From a virus: 25,983 nt of DNA. Both the position numbers and the translations under genes were made by a program. The stretch lies in the IMG/VR virus record IMGVR_UViG_3300027974_000144, positions 1 to 25,983 of that record; one strand, written 5' to 3'. The notes under the pieces were generated by a model, which saw only the letters and a list, made by a program, of their open reading frames with translations, searched no databases and was not told the DNA's origin. Shown piece after piece: positions 5,467 to 10,661 of this stretch (position 1 is the first letter of the stretch; each line of letters begins with the position of its first letter).

Positions 5467-5847
5467 TTGGTCTCCCTCTCTCATTAATCTGTACTCTGAG
5501 CCCGATGCACAATCCCATATGGCCTCTTGGTCATGTTGCTCGCCCAATGCGATGGCAATCTCCTTGGTCTGCACGTTCTCAGAAATGTCGAAGATGAATC
5601 GGCCAGCATTGACCCAACATCCCATGTAGTAGTTCGGGTCGGCCAACTGCTCAGCATGGCGGAGGAAGTAAGAACGTCCGAATGCGATAAGGTCGCAACC
5701 ACTTGGAGCCGTCTCCTCGTATCCCTTGATGGATACCATGAATCCATGGTCGGGGTTGTGGTCGCCCGTGTTGATGTTGTAAGAGAAACCGATGTGGTTT
5801 GTTTCAGCGTTTCGCAAGTGTGCGATGAGGGTGTTTGGTGTTTTCAT
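5461..5847 (-). CDS. Hypothetical protein, 128 residues
   Basis: Starts MKTPNTLIAHLRNAETNHIG at 5847, with the leader AACAACAGAC before it and the promoter at 5871-5902 behind. A longer frame upstream of 5847 lies in the promoter and is rejected. The sequence has strands (HIGFSYNINTGD, HGFMVSIKGYE), a helix (RSYFLRHAEQLAD) and a CWVNAGRFIFDISENV strand pair. Members of this type occur in Bacteroidota phages without known role. The stop codon TAA is built into stem I of the following hammerhead. Confidence 0.75.
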   Translation of the reverse strand: MKTPNTLIAHLRNAETNHIGFSYNINTGDHNPDHGFMVSIKGYEETAPSGCDLIAFGRSYFLRHAEQLADPNYYMGCWVNAGRFIFDISENVQTKEIAIALGEQHDQEAIWDCASGSEYRLMREGDQG

Positions 5848-5870
5848 GTCTGTTGTTATTAAAGTGTTCA

Positions 5871-5902
5871 CAATGTTAGTTATTAGTTTTGTATTATGCA
5901 AA
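5871..5902 (-). promoter_or_regulatory. Minus-strand promoter, TTTG-N20-TAACATTG
   Basis: On the minus strand TTTG (5902-5899) is followed after exactly 20 bases by TAACATTG (5878-5871). The element fits the Bacteroidota -33/-7 layout, and the same spacing and octamer occur at 7554-7523. The predicted start near 5866 gives the gene at 5461-5847 a leader of roughly 20 bases rich in A. The stop codon of the gene at 5904-6077 lies just upstream. Confidence 0.75.
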
Positions 5903-5903
5903 T

Positions 5904-6077
5904 TTATTTTGAGCAAGCGATAATTATTTCTTCTTCGCTCTTGTATAGAAAGTGCCCGTTGTGGTATATATTCCCATGTCTATCGAGCATGATATCGTCA
6001 TGGCTCAACTCGATTGATTGGTACGTCCCCGTGCGTTGGCCGTAATTGTCTTCGTCGCAAAAAAAGTAGGTCTTCAT
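5904..6077 (-). CDS. Hypothetical protein, 57 residues
   Basis: ATG at 6077, TAA at 5904-5906, reading MKTYFFCDEDNYGQRTGTYQ, then an acidic run around SHDDIMLDRHGN, then HFLYKSEEEIIIACSK. The repeated strand pattern suggests a small beta sheet. It begins 7 bases after the stop of the 6085-6294 gene and ends next to the -33 element of the promoter at 5871-5902, so it closes the first transcription unit. No family is recognised; the clean open frame and fit to the spacing support it. Confidence 0.65.
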   Translation of the reverse strand: MKTYFFCDEDNYGQRTGTYQSIELSHDDIMLDRHGNIYHNGHFLYKSEEEIIIACSK

Positions 6078-6084
6078 GTTCTTG

Positions 6085-6294
6085 TTATTTTAGTTGGGCG
6101 ATTACCTTGTTGGATAGGCTCACATACATACTGCTATGGACACAAAAGTTGTTGTACTTCTCGGGGTCTTCGGCTATGTCTTGTAGCGTTAATTCCATGA
6201 TTTTCTCGATGCGCTCAGTTAAAAGTGCAACCTCGATGGTGTCAAGGCTCTTGATTAGGCCTCTTAATTTTTGTTCGTTGGTCTTGTTTTTCAT
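6085..6294 (-). CDS. Hypothetical helical protein, 69 residues
   Basis: Begins MKNKTNEQKLRGLIKSLDTI and is almost wholly alpha-helical (EVALLTERIEKIMELTLQDI, then a second helix VSLSNKVIAQLK). Charge pattern and lack of signal indicate a small cytoplasmic protein. The start at 6294 comes 20 bases after the cleavage site of the hammerhead at 6309-6364. Two plus-strand frames over this locus are shadows. No family is recognised. Confidence 0.75.
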   Translation of the reverse strand: MKNKTNEQKLRGLIKSLDTIEVALLTERIEKIMELTLQDIAEDPEKYNNFCVHSSMYVSLSNKVIAQLK

Positions 6295-6308
6295 GTCTTT
6301 GTTGTTTT

Positions 6309-6364
6309 GGTTAAGAGGGCTGGATGTCCAGCCCTTTCGTCTATTAAAGACTCTTCAGTTAACC
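6309..6364 (-). ncRNA. Type I hammerhead ribozyme (junction copy 3)
   Basis: Minus strand: stem I GGTTAA (6364-6359) with TTAACC (6314-6309); core CTGAAGA (6358-6352), where position 7, the variable one, is A; stem II GTCT/AGAC with loop TTAAT; GAAA; stem III AGGGCTGG with CCAGCCCT around ACAT; C17 at 6315. Cleavage falls between 6315 and 6314. The TAA stop of the 6359-6760 gene is the last three bases of the 5' strand of stem I. The product leader is TTAACCAAAACAACAAAGAC before ATG. Confidence 0.93.
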
Positions 6365-6760
6365 TTTTCTTGATTCTATCCAAAGTTTAGAGCGATAGTT
6401 CATCTCTGACTCAGACATTACCACGTCGATGAAGTCGGTTCCCTCTAGGTTCACCACGTTCAACTCTATGATTTGGTTTCCCTCGTCGACTAGCACATGG
6501 TATCCGTTCTCCTCGAACCATAGCCATGCCATCTGAAATTCAGTCTTGCTTGGGGCTTGGCTCATGACTTGGTGTAGGTCGGTATCTTGGAAGTGCATCT
6601 CGCTTCCGTCCAAGAAGTACAAGGTCTGGCGTGTCCCGTCGATGGTCTCCACAATGTGGGCTCTGACCTCGCCGTGCTCGATTACTTCGTACATGCTGTC
6701 GTCCTCGCTGGAGATGATGTAAGGCCATTTTACTTCTGGTAATTTGTTTAAGTGCTTCAT
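6359..6760 (-). CDS. Hypothetical protein, 133 residues
   Basis: Starts MKHLNKLPEVKWPYIISSED. Strand-rich first half (MYEVIEHGEVRAHIVETIDG, RQTLYFLDGSEMHF) followed by a helix with FQMAWLWFEENGYHVLVDEG. The WFEE..Y..... pattern is one I have seen in other small phage proteins where a surface-handled region reads AFRWFREK, as in the 406-864 gene, but similarity is too slight to call homology. Acidic, soluble. Expressed from an mRNA flanked by hammerheads on both sides (6774-6833 and 6309-6364). Confidence 0.75.
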   Translation of the reverse strand: MKHLNKLPEVKWPYIISSEDDSMYEVIEHGEVRAHIVETIDGTRQTLYFLDGSEMHFQDTDLHQVMSQAPSKTEFQMAWLWFEENGYHVLVDEGNQIIELNVVNLEGTDFIDVVMSESEMNYRSKLWIESRKG

Positions 6761-6773
6761 GTCTTTGTGTTTT

Positions 6774-6833
6774 GGTTAAGACATGGGCGATTGCTCACCC
6801 ATGTTTCGTCCATTTAGGACTCGTCAGTTAACC
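6774..6833 (-). ncRNA. Type I hammerhead ribozyme (junction copy 2)
   Basis: Minus strand: stem I GGTTAA (6833-6828) with TTAACC (6779-6774); core CTGACGA (6827-6821); stem II GTCC/GGAC with loop TAAAT; GAAA; stem III ACATGGG with CCCATGT around a 10-nt loop; C17 at 6780. Cleavage is predicted between 6780 and 6779. The stop TAA of the upstream gene lies immediately before GGTTAA. The released leader is TTAACCAAAACACAAAGAC and then ATG at 6760. This copy has the most canonical core of the four. Confidence 0.95.
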
Positions 6834-7166
6834 TTATTTGAATAGTTCGTGCCCTACTCGGAAGTTGCGCCTCTCCTCTCTCTCGCCAGCCTCTGAGATT
6901 TGAAATTTGGCGTTGTTCAAGAAAGTGATGAATTCCCTCTGGCTATCGTCGTCCGTGAATCCCCATGTCATGAGGTAGGTCTCGTTGTAGCGAACTTGAG
7001 CGATGATTTGAACGCTTGGCAAGGAGCCCCTCTCGTGGAACTTGGTTCCATAGGATAGGCTGAAGCCGTCGTCAGATTTGAGGGTGCCGTTGCTCTCAGC
7101 GTTGCGGGTGTACTGGCTCCATGTGATGTTGGAGATTGCCTTGATGAATTGTTGTGAAGTTTCCAT
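6834..7166 (-). CDS. Hypothetical protein, 110 residues
   Basis: I start it at the ATG at 7166 (METSQQFIKAISNITWSQYT), 21 bases after a hammerhead cleavage site; the ATG at 7211 is inside that ribozyme's stem II. The protein has strands SLSYGTKFHERGSLPSVQII and RYNETYLMTWGFTDDDS, then the helix REFITFLNNAKFQIS and ends RVGHELFK. The overall layout, with an N-terminal helix and a sheet then a helix, resembles the other early proteins here. No family is recognised. Confidence 0.75.
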   Translation of the reverse strand: METSQQFIKAISNITWSQYTRNAESNGTLKSDDGFSLSYGTKFHERGSLPSVQIIAQVRYNETYLMTWGFTDDDSQREFITFLNNAKFQISEAGEREERRNFRVGHELFK

Positions 7167-7181
7167 GTCTGTGTTTGTTTT

Positions 7182-7231
7182 GGTTAAGACGCCCGAGGGC
7201 GTTTCGGTCATTCAGACCTCGTCAGTTAACC
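7182..7231 (-). ncRNA. Type I hammerhead ribozyme (junction copy 1)
   Basis: Minus strand: stem I GGTTAA (7231-7226) with TTAACC (7187-7182); core CTGACGA (7225-7219); stem II GGTC/GACC with loop TGAAT; GAAA; stem III ACGCC/GGCGT with loop CTCG; C17 at 7188. Cleavage is predicted between 7188 and 7187. At 50 bases it is the shortest copy, close to a minimal hammerhead. It directly follows the TAA stop of the 7232-7498 gene, and its product leader is TTAACCAAAACAAACACAG plus AC before ATG. Confidence 0.94.
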
Positions 7232-7498
7232 TTATTCGTTCGGGCTCCCAAGTTCTCCCATCTGCAACTGGCCGTCCTCGTTGAACCATGGCTGGTACTC
7301 TCCATGCTCAGCAATCATGTCGTCAGTCTCATAGAAGCCAGAGTAGTCGGCTAGTTGTAGTTCGTGGCAAGCGCAGATGATGTCGCTCTCGTCTCCCAAT
7401 GTTGGGTGCTCGAAGAACTCAATCTGCTGTCCTTTGTCGTTCATCATTACCCCATAAGAGGTAGGGTTGTGGCTCATCAATTTGCTGTAGTTTATCAT
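7232..7498 (-). CDS. Hypothetical protein, 88 residues; first gene of the minus-strand operon
   Basis: Start ATG at 7498 (MINYSKLMSHNPTSYGVMMN). A TTG at 7525 in frame belongs to the promoter octamer and is rejected. The protein is acidic, with strand GQQIEFFEH, PTLGDESDIICACHELQLAD and the sequence YETDDMIAEHGEYQPWFNED. HPTLGDES followed by acidic runs is a pattern I have seen in small Bacteroidota phage proteins of unknown role. Its mRNA starts about 20 bases upstream and ends, after ribozyme cleavage, just past the stop. Confidence 0.75.
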   Translation of the reverse strand: MINYSKLMSHNPTSYGVMMNDKGQQIEFFEHPTLGDESDIICACHELQLADYSGFYETDDMIAEHGEYQPWFNEDGQLQMGELGSPNE

Positions 7499-7522
7499 AT
7501 CCGTTTGTGTTTTATTACAATA

Positions 7523-7563
7523 CAATGTTACGACCGATTGTTGACAACACCAAACATGTCAAC
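7523..7563 (-). promoter_or_regulatory. Main minus-strand promoter, TTTG-N20-TAACATTG, with inverted repeat
   Basis: On the minus strand TTTG (7554-7551), 20 bases, TAACATTG (7530-7523), the best copy of this class. An inverted repeat GTTGAC (7540-7545) and GTCAAC (7558-7563), 7 bp if the flanking T and A are counted, brackets the -33 element and would be a natural repressor site. The predicted start near 7518 gives the first gene a 20-base leader containing AAAACACAAACGGAT. Confidence 0.75.
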
Positions 7564-7582
7564 ATTTATTTTCAACTTTGTT

Positions 7583-7633
7583 TACGGATTTTCGCAACTG
7601 ATTTGAAAACCCTCTACGGATTATCGCAACTGA
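7583..7633. repeat. Two 19-bp direct repeats 32 bp apart
   Basis: TACGGATTTTCGCAACTGA (7583-7601) recurs as TACGGATTATCGCAACTGA (7615-7633), 18 of 19 bases the same. They lie between the minus-strand promoter and the GC-rich island, in DNA without genes. Pairs like this are usual for replication-initiator or repressor binding sites. The AT-rich spacer ATTTGAAAACCCTC is not repeated. Function is not shown by the sequence. Confidence 0.6.
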
Positions 7634-7666
7634 CTATCAAGGCCTTGCAGATGGCAGATTCATGAT

Positions 7667-7905
7667 GCGACCATGGGCGGGGTGCAATGGAAACTCTGAG
7701 CGTTTCCGCAGTTTCCACGGGCTAAGGGGCAGTCGCAGTATGGGACGGGGCACCCACCTAGGGCACGGGCGGGCGGTTCCACCCATGCGGGGCACCCACC
7801 CAAAAGGCCAAAAATTCGGGGCAAGGCCGACCCTCCGATACCCCATGGGGCAAAAAAGATCGGTTTTCCCCACGGCCGGGCCAACGCAATATGGGGGTAT
7901 TACCC
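7667..7905. other. GC-rich non-coding island in the divergent intergenic region
   Basis: About 240 bases far richer in G and C than the AT-rich DNA on both sides. It holds two copies of GGGGCACCCACC (7747-7758 and 7789-7800), GGAAAC with two GTTTCC copies (7689-7694, 7702-7707, 7711-7716), the palindrome CCCCATGGGG and several G or C runs. Open frames exist on both strands in several frames at once, with proline- and glycine-rich low-complexity products, as expected for GC-rich DNA rather than genes. A role as origin or packaging site is possible but unproved. Confidence 0.45.
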
Positions 7906-7923
7906 AAAACCTCAGCACATATG

Positions 7924-7990
7924 GTACTCATCGGTATTGTACTCATAGGTATAAACCACAGGGTCGATTATTAACCTATAGGTTGATAAT
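7924..7990. promoter_or_regulatory. Tandem 15-mer and 24-bp palindrome upstream of the small gene at 8032
   Basis: GTACTCATCGGTATT (7924-7938) is followed directly by GTACTCATAGGTATA (7939-7953). Then comes a palindrome with 12-bp arms ATTATTAACCTA and TAGGTTGATAAT (7967-7990, one mismatched pair). The palindrome ends 29 bases before the TACTTTTG promoter element at 8020, a usual place for an operator. Neither sequence recurs elsewhere in the window. Confidence 0.5.
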
Positions 7991-8019
7991 TGGCACTTAT
8001 AAGTCTGGTCCCTTATGCT

Positions 8020-8027
8020 TACTTTTG
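8020..8027 (+). promoter_or_regulatory. Leaderless-type promoter, TACTTTTG
   Basis: TACTTTTG matches the Bacteroidota -7 consensus TAnnTTTG and is followed by CCAC and then ATG (8032). The 4-base gap is the same as at most other plus-strand promoters in this window, so transcription should start at or next to the ATG. No TTTG is found 20 bases upstream. Confidence 0.6.
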
Positions 8028-8031
8028 CCAC

Positions 8032-8166
8032 ATGGCTATAGAAATATCATTACTTGTACCGGATGCGATCTTACTTGGGATCGAGTACTTTGAGTCTAAC
8101 TACCCCGGAGAGACAAACGAGATCGACGTCAACTTGTTTTTCTTCCGCATCACTTTCATGTGGTAA
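8032..8166 (+). CDS. Hypothetical protein, 44 residues
   Basis: Reads MAIEISLLVPDAILLGIEYF, then an acidic turn, then DVNLFFFRITFMW. Support comes from its setting: a promoter four bases before the ATG and a strong terminator 40 bases after the stop, so it is a complete single-gene unit. The pattern, strand then helix then strand with a hydrophobic end, suggests a tiny alpha/beta or membrane-associated protein. No family is recognised. It is isolated between the early and late regions and is preceded by an operator-like palindrome, so a regulatory role is possible. Confidence 0.6.
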   Translation: MAIEISLLVPDAILLGIEYFESNYPGETNEIDVNLFFFRITFMW

Positions 8167-8176
8167 GTTAACCTTG

Positions 8177-8235
8177 TTGTACGATGTACAATAAGTAAGA
8201 TCGCCTAAAGGCACCCTGATTTGGGTGCTTTTTTG
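8177..8235 (+). terminator. Palindrome and rho-independent terminator
   Basis: GCACCC (8211-8216) and GGGTGC (8223-8228) form a stem with loop TGATTT followed by TTTTTTG, and A residues before the stem can extend it. It ends the unit with the gene at 8032-8166. Thirty bases earlier lies the palindrome TTGTAC-GAT-GTACAA (8177-8191), whose role is unknown. Confidence 0.8.
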
Positions 8236-8493
8236 TGTCGCTTTTCGTGGATAAGTGTCGGTTTTGTGTTGACAAGTGTCGATTCTACTTAAAGTGACAC
8301 TGTAGGTGACATGGGTTAACTCATTGATCTTTAATTTCTTATCTCTTTTGTGTCGTTTTTTCTCTGTTCAATACTAATAAAAAAAAATATATATAGAATA
8401 CAGTTTTTATATATATAGAGTAGGGACACCAAAAATCGACATATCGGTATGGAGACGTTTTTCATGTCTCCGTGCTGATTGATCAACATTTCT
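8236..8493. other. AT-rich intergenic stretch with GTGTCG repeats
   Basis: No gene is seen. GTGTCG occurs four times (8235, 8255, 8276, 8350), twice within AAGTGTCG (8253-8260, 8274-8281), and AGTGACACT at 8293-8301 is a small palindrome. A run of A and AT-dinucleotides at about 8380-8420 should melt easily. GGAGAC (8451-8456) and GTCTCC (8466-8471) form a hairpin shortly before the next promoter. Short repeats beside an AT-rich tract resemble a replication origin, but the match is weak. Confidence 0.35.
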
Positions 8494-8501
8494 TATCTTT
8501 G
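8494..8501 (+). promoter_or_regulatory. Leaderless-type promoter, TATCTTTG
   Basis: TATCTTTG followed by AACC and ATG at 8506. It is the canonical octamer of the plus-strand promoters in this window and opens the long late region. Confidence 0.7.
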
Positions 8502-8505
8502 AACC

Positions 8506-8787
8506 ATGGCTAAGAATAATCCACCAAAGAAATTGACAGCCTCTGGCAACATGTATGCTGAGGGAGTAGGACGAAACATTAACGCTGGGGCGTCTGGCTC
8601 CTTAAGAAAGGGAAATACCAGATTAAGCGGGAACGTGAATATGGGACCCGGGTACCGCTCTGCTGACATTGGCGTGACACAGCGGATCAAGAACAACCTA
8701 ACGGTTAGTGCTGGTGTAGGATCTGGAAGGTCTTACAACTTGGGCGTGTCTTTGAGAGTTCCTATCGGAAGTAAAAAGAAAAAGTAA
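8506..8787 (+). CDS. Hypothetical glycine-rich basic protein, 93 residues
   Basis: Starts MAKNNPPKKLTASGNMYAEG and ends VPIGSKKKK. The middle alternates small and polar residues in a strand pattern (NTRLSGNVNMGPGYRSADIG, LTVSAGVGSGRSYNLGVSLR), as in beta-barrel or repetitive beta-sheet proteins. There is no signal peptide, so an outer-membrane barrel is unlikely. The NPPKK start and lysine tail recur in other small proteins of the late region. It precedes the lysis enzyme gene by one base. No family is recognised; a minor virion protein is a guess. Confidence 0.75.
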   Translation: MAKNNPPKKLTASGNMYAEGVGRNINAGASGSLRKGNTRLSGNVNMGPGYRSADIGVTQRIKNNLTVSAGVGSGRSYNLGVSLRVPIGSKKKK

Positions 8788-8788
8788 T

Positions 8789-9376
8789 ATGGAAATCACA
8801 AGAGAGACCGTCATGGCTGCATGCTATAAATTGGGTCATAAGTATTTTGAATCGGGTTCTTACAACATGAATGTTATTGGTATCAGAAACTCTGATCCGG
8901 GGAAGAAGGTAACGAATGTCTTCGACGACTGGATGACATTGTCTTACAAGGACGACAAGGGCACTTGGCATTTCCACAAGTGGGCATGCACAACTGACCC
9001 GGGTACTAAGGCGATGAAGGAGTTCCACAATGCTGGCGGTGTCGCTAGGGTTGTTCCTGGGCAGTACCCTGCCTCACATGCTGTTGGTCTTCACCAAGGG
9101 AAGTACAAGGCTCTGAAGCAGTGCGGACCGGTAAAGGTTTACAGGGACTCGAACAAGGACATGGTATTCGACGAGACCAAGACAGAGACGGGAATATTTG
9201 GCATCAATATCCACCACGCGGGTGCCGACTCGGCGGTTGTGGAGAACTGGTCGGAAGGATGTACGGTGTTTAAAAGAATAAAAGATTTTGACGCTTTCAT
9301 GGTTATTGTAGAAAAAAGTGCTAAATTGCATGGCAATAGTTTCACCTATACCCTAATTGAAAGCAAAGATCTGTGA
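8789..9376 (+). CDS. YkuD-like (L,D-transpeptidase fold) protein, candidate lysis enzyme, 195 residues
   Basis: The region FGINIHHAG (residues 138-145), followed after 9 residues by NWSEGCTVF (154-161), matches the YkuD active-site layout of a histidine strand followed by S-x-G-C, with C158 as the likely nucleophile. In that family the cysteine acts on peptide stems of peptidoglycan. Phages of Bacteroidota often carry such proteins where other phages carry an endolysin, so it probably helps to open the cell wall, but whether it hydrolyses or exchanges crosslinks cannot be read from sequence. There is no signal peptide, so export would need a holin. It follows the 8506 gene by one base and its TGA overlaps the GTG of the GIY-YIG gene. 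Confidence 0.7.
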   Translation: MEITRETVMAACYKLGHKYFESGSYNMNVIGIRNSDPGKKVTNVFDDWMTLSYKDDKGTWHFHKWACTTDPGTKAMKEFHNAGGVARVVPGQYPASHAVGLHQGKYKALKQCGPVKVYRDSNKDMVFDETKTETGIFGINIHHAGADSAVVENWSEGCTVFKRIKDFDAFMVIVEKSAKLHGNSFTYTLIESKDL

Positions 9377-10035
9377 TTGGAATTGAATTGATGCCGGACT
9401 CTCCTGGAGTATACATGATCACATCCCCTACCGGGAACGTGTATGTGGGTGAGTCTGTATCAATCAAAAAGAGGACTAAGTATTACTTGACTCCTTCAAG
9501 GGTAAAGGAACAAAGGGCAATTTACAACTCGCTATTAAAGCACGGAGTTGAAAACCACTCAATAGAAATTTTAGAAACATGCGATGTTTCAGTTCTCAAG
9601 GAAAGAGAAAGGTTTTACCAAGACAAGTACAATTCTGTTTGCAATGGATTAAACTGCAAGCTTACACACACCAAAGAAAAAAAGGGAGTGTTATCTGACG
9701 AAACAAAAGCGAAAATATCAGAGTCTCACTTAGGAGACAAAAACCCATTCTTTGGTAAAAAGCATTCTGCCGAATCATTGGAAAAAATATCAAAGGCTTC
9801 AGCAGGAAAGAATAATCCAAATTATGGTTTCAAGTATAAGAGTGATGAGTACATGAAAAAACAGTCAGACTCAAACAGCAAAGTACCTGTAAAGTTGGTC
9901 AACTCTTACACTCAAGAAGTACACGAGTTCAAGAACTCTAAAGAAGCGGCATTGTTCTGCGGAACCATACCTTCAAACATAAGAGAGTGCAAGGTGCAAG
10001 GGCACAGGGTAAAGAGAATTTATTTTGTTTTGTAG
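9373..10035 (+). CDS. GIY-YIG homing endonuclease with NUMOD domains, 220 residues
   Basis: The nuclease domain is clear: PGVYMI and NVYVGES (GIY and YIG strands, residues about 10-30), and KERERFYQDKYN near residue 80 with the catalytic glutamate. Two NUMOD3-type DNA-binding repeats follow, around GDKNPFFGKKHS and GKNNPNYG, and a C-terminal NUMOD1-like helix-turn-helix (NSKEAALFCG) ends the protein. Start GTG at 9373 overlaps the previous stop as GTGA; ATG at 9391 is possible but would leave little before the GIY strand. It is a free-standing selfish gene: it cuts DNA lacking itself and spreads by repair. No intron ends are visible around it. Confidence 0.9.
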   Translation: MIGIELMPDSPGVYMITSPTGNVYVGESVSIKKRTKYYLTPSRVKEQRAIYNSLLKHGVENHSIEILETCDVSVLKERERFYQDKYNSVCNGLNCKLTHTKEKKGVLSDETKAKISESHLGDKNPFFGKKHSAESLEKISKASAGKNNPNYGFKYKSDEYMKKQSDSNSKVPVKLVNSYTQEVHEFKNSKEAALFCGTIPSNIRECKVQGHRVKRIYFVL

Positions 10036-10043
10036 TATCTTTG
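10036..10043 (+). promoter_or_regulatory. Leaderless-type promoter, TATCTTTG
   Basis: TATCTTTG, then TAAT, then ATG at 10048. The octamer begins one base after the stop codon of the GIY-YIG gene, so the following cluster of small basic proteins has its own promoter. Confidence 0.7.
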
Positions 10044-10047
10044 TAAT

Positions 10048-10221
10048 ATGACTCCTCCAAAGAAGACAAACGTGTACAAATTGAGTGCACCGTCAAAGAG
10101 CTATCAAGACAGCGTTGCCGCTTACAATATCACAAGGGACCCGAACTTAAAGCCAAAGGCCAAGAACAGGACATTTGTAAAGGTGGTTGCAACTGACACA
10201 ATCAAGGTAAAGAACAAATGA
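10048..10221 (+). CDS. Small basic protein, 57 residues
   Basis: Starts MTPPKKTNVYKLSAPSKSYQ and ends VVATDTIKVKNK. It is rich in lysine and serine and short on hydrophobic residues, so it is either disordered or bound to nucleic acid or the virion. The start is fixed by the promoter four bases before it, and the stop overlaps the next ATG. Similar small basic proteins follow directly. No family is recognised. Confidence 0.65.
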   Translation: MTPPKKTNVYKLSAPSKSYQDSVAAYNITRDPNLKPKAKNRTFVKVVATDTIKVKNK

Positions 10222-10430
10222 AAAAGATACAACCAAAACCAGCAAAGAGTGCGGTGTCAAGTATGTTTGACTACCATAATATTTATAGCGGAGACCCGAA
10301 GAAAAATCCGGGCATTTTAAAAGCAAAGGCGGACAAGGTAAAGGCAGCCTCTGCAATTGCGGTATACAAAAAGAAATCAGATGCGGCAAAAGTAAAAGCA
10401 ATTGTTGTAGCTAAGTCAAAGAAGAAATGA
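10218..10430 (+). CDS. Lysine-rich small protein, 70 residues
   Basis: Starts MKKIQPKPAKSAVSSMFDYH and ends in an Ala/Lys-rich helix (ADKVKAASAIAVYKKKSDAA, then VVAKSKKK). Composition resembles histone H1-like tails and other DNA-compacting peptides, which is a suggestion only. ATGA overlaps at both ends couple it to its neighbours. No family is recognised. Confidence 0.65.
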   Translation: MKKIQPKPAKSAVSSMFDYHNIYSGDPKKNPGILKAKADKVKAASAIAVYKKKSDAAKVKAIVVAKSKKK

Positions 10431-10642
10431 AAAAGTGCATGGAATGTAAGGACGAGGTATTTCCGATGGCCAAGAGGACCGGAAAGCCACCAGTACGCTA
10501 CGTAAACGGATACAGGCGCACCGATGTGCAGATGACTGTTCCGCCTAAGGACATCTACTCAGCTATCTTCTCTGGCCAGAAGCCGGTAAACGTCAAGAAG
10601 GACGTTGCCAAGCAGATGATGGCACAGATGAAACAGAAATAA
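10427..10642 (+). CDS. Small basic protein with CxxC, 71 residues
   Basis: Starts MKKCMECKDEVFPMAKRTGK: C4 and C7 form one CxxC, but there is no second pair, so zinc binding by the monomer is unlikely. The middle, VRYVNGYRRTDVQMTVPPKD, looks like strands and the end (KKDVAKQMMAQMKQK) like a helix. Basic throughout. It overlaps the previous gene as ATGA and ends before the next promoter. No family is recognised. Confidence 0.65.
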   Translation: MKKCMECKDEVFPMAKRTGKPPVRYVNGYRRTDVQMTVPPKDIYSAIFSGQKPVNVKKDVAKQMMAQMKQK

Positions 10643-10646
10643 ATAT

Positions 10647-10654
10647 TATATTTG
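10647..10654 (+). promoter_or_regulatory. Promoter element TATATTTG with short leader
   Basis: TATATTTG matches TAnnTTTG and lies 7 bases before the ATG at 10662. This predicts a leader of only a few bases. Confidence 0.5.
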
Positions 10655-10661
10655 TACCATT

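Noticed and set aside
7637-8093. Several overlapping ORFs on both strands in the GC-rich island
   Set aside because: Products are Pro/Gly/Arg-rich low complexity, frames overlap each other on both strands, and no promoter or start signal fits.
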